DNA from: an uncultured Flavobacteriaceae bacterium
Lineage (GTDB): Bacteria; Bacteroidota; Bacteroidia; Flavobacteriales; Flavobacteriaceae
Assembly: GCA_947495135.1 (NCBI GenBank)
Contig: CANLXN010000001.1
Coordinates: 496,001 to 560,000 of the forward strand
Reading direction: 5' to 3'
DNA length: 64,000 bases
Both the position numbers and the translations under genes were made by a program. How positions within the stretch are numbered: the first letter of the stretch is position 1; each line of letters opens with the position of its first letter. Below are positions 62,986-64,000 of this stretch, in pieces. Below the pieces are notes generated by a model. The model was not told where the DNA came from and ran no database searches. It saw nothing but the letters and a program-made list of their open reading frames with translations.

Positions 62986-62993
62986 TATTTCAT

Positions 62994-63221
62994 TTATTTT
63001 TTTATAATACGAACGGTTTTTATTATTTTTTCTTTGTTGGTGATATGTATAATGTATTGCCCCTTTTTGAGGTGGTCAATGCTCAGATAAATTTCAGGCA
63101 CAACATTACCCAACGTTCCAGTAAATACAATGGGGTTTTTTTTCATGCCAAATAGGTTCCATTTTGAAAGTGGAATAAAATTACCGGAATAAGTAAAAAG
63201 TGAATGGTTGAGTTGTAACAA
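62994..63221 (-). pseudogene. Orphan T9SS sorting-domain fragment
   Basis: A leftward frame of up to 75 codons with only a TTG start (63221), or 51 codons from the internal ATG. Its C-terminal part (YLSIDHLKKGQYIIHITNKEKIIKTVRIIKK) is a T9SS type A sorting domain, but there is no signal peptide and no cargo domain. The frame is open for only 14 codons upstream of the TTG, to a stop at 63264. Probably the remnant of a lost secreted-protein gene. Confidence 0.55.
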
Positions 63222-63304
63222 ATAATGAAAGGATTGTAACTTTTTGACGTTACAAGTTGCAGTTTATGTCTGTTCGACTAAGGTTCGGCTTCGAGCACTG
63301 CGCT

Positions 63305-64000
63305 CTAATCTTTCTTCACATATTCGCTGGGCGTATTTCCATAAACTTCTTTGAAACACTTTATAAAATAGGACGGAGTATTAAAGCCTACGCTATACGC
63401 CACTTCGTTTATGGTAATATCTTTTTCTAATAAAGGTACCGCTGCTCTCAATCTTTGGATTCGTAGAAATTCTGAAGTGCTCAATCCAGTTAATGCTTTC
63501 ATTTTTCGGTGTAATTGCATTCTACTCATATGAAGTTCACCCGCGAACTTTTCTGCATTAAAAGTCGGATTGGTTAGATGAGTATCAAGAATAGTATCCA
63601 CATCCTCTAGAAAGGTCTCATCTACTGGTGTGATGGCAATATCTTTAGGCTTTAGAAATAAGTTCTGACTGTATCGCTCTCGTAATTTACGCCTTAAATT
63701 AATGATGTTAGTGGCCTTTTGCGCAAGTATTGCAGCGTTAAAAGGCTTTGTTATATAATCGTCTGCCTTGTTCTGAAGTCCCTCCAATTCGGATGTGTCG
63801 CCCGTTTTAGCAGTTAATAGAATAATAGGAATATGACTTGTTCGGGTATCAGTTTTAAGGGTATTACACAACTCGATACCGTCTTTTTTTGGCATCATAA
63901 TATCACTTATAATAAGATCTGGAATCGAATCAATGGCCATTTTGATTCCTTCTAGCCCGTCCTTGGCTTCGCTCACCATACAGTTCTCATTGAAGAGTGA
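63305..64000 (-). CDS. Hybrid two-component regulator, receiver plus AraC-type HTH (partial, 5' end outside window)
   Basis: The frame runs open to the right edge, so this is the 3' part of a larger gene. Visible: a receiver domain lacking its first strand (LFNENCMVSEAKDGLEGI, phosphoacceptor Asp in PDLIISDIMMP, then Thr in IILLTAKTGD and Lys in DDYITKPF), a linker, and a C-terminal AraC-type DNA-binding domain (FAGELHMSRMQLHRKMKALTGLSTSEFLRIQRLRAA, VGFNTPSYFIKCFKEVYGNTPSEY). In Bacteroidota this order ends hybrid two-component systems that also carry a sensor histidine kinase, often controlling polysaccharide use. The kinase is not visible here. Confidence 0.85.
   Translation of the reverse strand, partial: SLFNENCMVSEAKDGLEGIKMAIDSIPDLIISDIMMPKKDGIELCNTLKTDTRTSHIPIILLTAKTGDTSELEGLQNKADDYITKPFNAAILAQKATNIINLRRKLRERYSQNLFLKPKDIAITPVDETFLEDVDTILDTHLTNPTFNAEKFAGELHMSRMQLHRKMKALTGLSTSEFLRIQRLRAAVPLLEKDITINEVAYSVGFNTPSYFIKCFKEVYGNTPSEYVKKD

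Overview
The window looks like a chromosomal segment of a marine-type member of the Flavobacteriaceae (Bacteroidota). The evidence is AT-rich DNA, promoters of the Bacteroidota type (TTTG, about 19 bases, TAnnTTTG), few Shine-Dalgarno sites, a PorQ gene of the type IX secretion system (T9SS), and many secreted proteins ending in a T9SS sorting domain. The flavobacterial form of DnaX, DUF3822 next to rsmD and a class A RNase P RNA agree with this. No rRNA, tRNA, CRISPR array, phage or intact insertion sequence was found. Most of the window is ordinary core genome with small accessory islands.

Layout. 1-3.1 kb: leftward ECF sigma factor / membrane anti-sigma-like protein / two secreted beta-helix proteins. 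3.3-7.6 kb: lon, porQ, cmk. 7.6-8.3 kb: an apparently gene-free stretch that holds three short leftward reading frames, two of them encoding the same 28-residue peptide, between a promoter-like site and a terminator. 8.4-12.3 kb: an M20 amidohydrolase and rpsA with a structured leader. 12.5-14.4 kb: a lipoprotein that resembles the propeptide of the adjacent subtilase. 14.6-17.4 kb: pyrR, pyrB, a STAS-like gene and ribonuclease Z. 17.5-19.8 kb: T9SS cargo. 20-24.2 kb: pdxH, then sixA-ppk1-ppx (polyphosphate metabolism). 24.2-32.3 kb (leftward): a DEAD-box helicase, a deoxyribonucleotidase, miaE, dnaX, rsmD and DUF3822. Inside it lies rightward rnpB, flanked by two paralogous STAS-like genes.

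32.4-36.3 kb: a RecD-like helicase, a KdsB-KdnB fusion for 8-amino-Kdo and an acyltransferase. 36.4-40.7 kb: two tandem choice-of-anchor B proteins converging on a leucine-rich repeat protein. 41-44.3 kb: yebC between diverged direct repeats, a pterin dehydratase, an SDR and gcvT. 44.5-51.7 kb: NAD(P)HX repair, a TlpA-type lipoprotein, hutH, secreted proteins, a third STAS-like paralogue and a 52-codon GTG-start gene. 51.8-58.5 kb: clpC, gyrA and a TPR protein. 58.6-64 kb: an NlpC/P60 peptidase, thiolase, a PgpH-like HD phosphodiesterase, a double CDGSH protein, an orphan sorting-domain fragment and the 3' part of a hybrid two-component regulator cut by the window edge.

The least explained items are the short-ORF array at 7.65-8.25 kb, the propeptide-like lipoprotein beside the subtilase at 12.5 kb, the STAS-like trio (two members bracket and one overlaps rnpB), the KdsB-KdnB fusion and the rpsA leader. 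Functions are inferred from recognisable motifs read by eye; no database search was possible.
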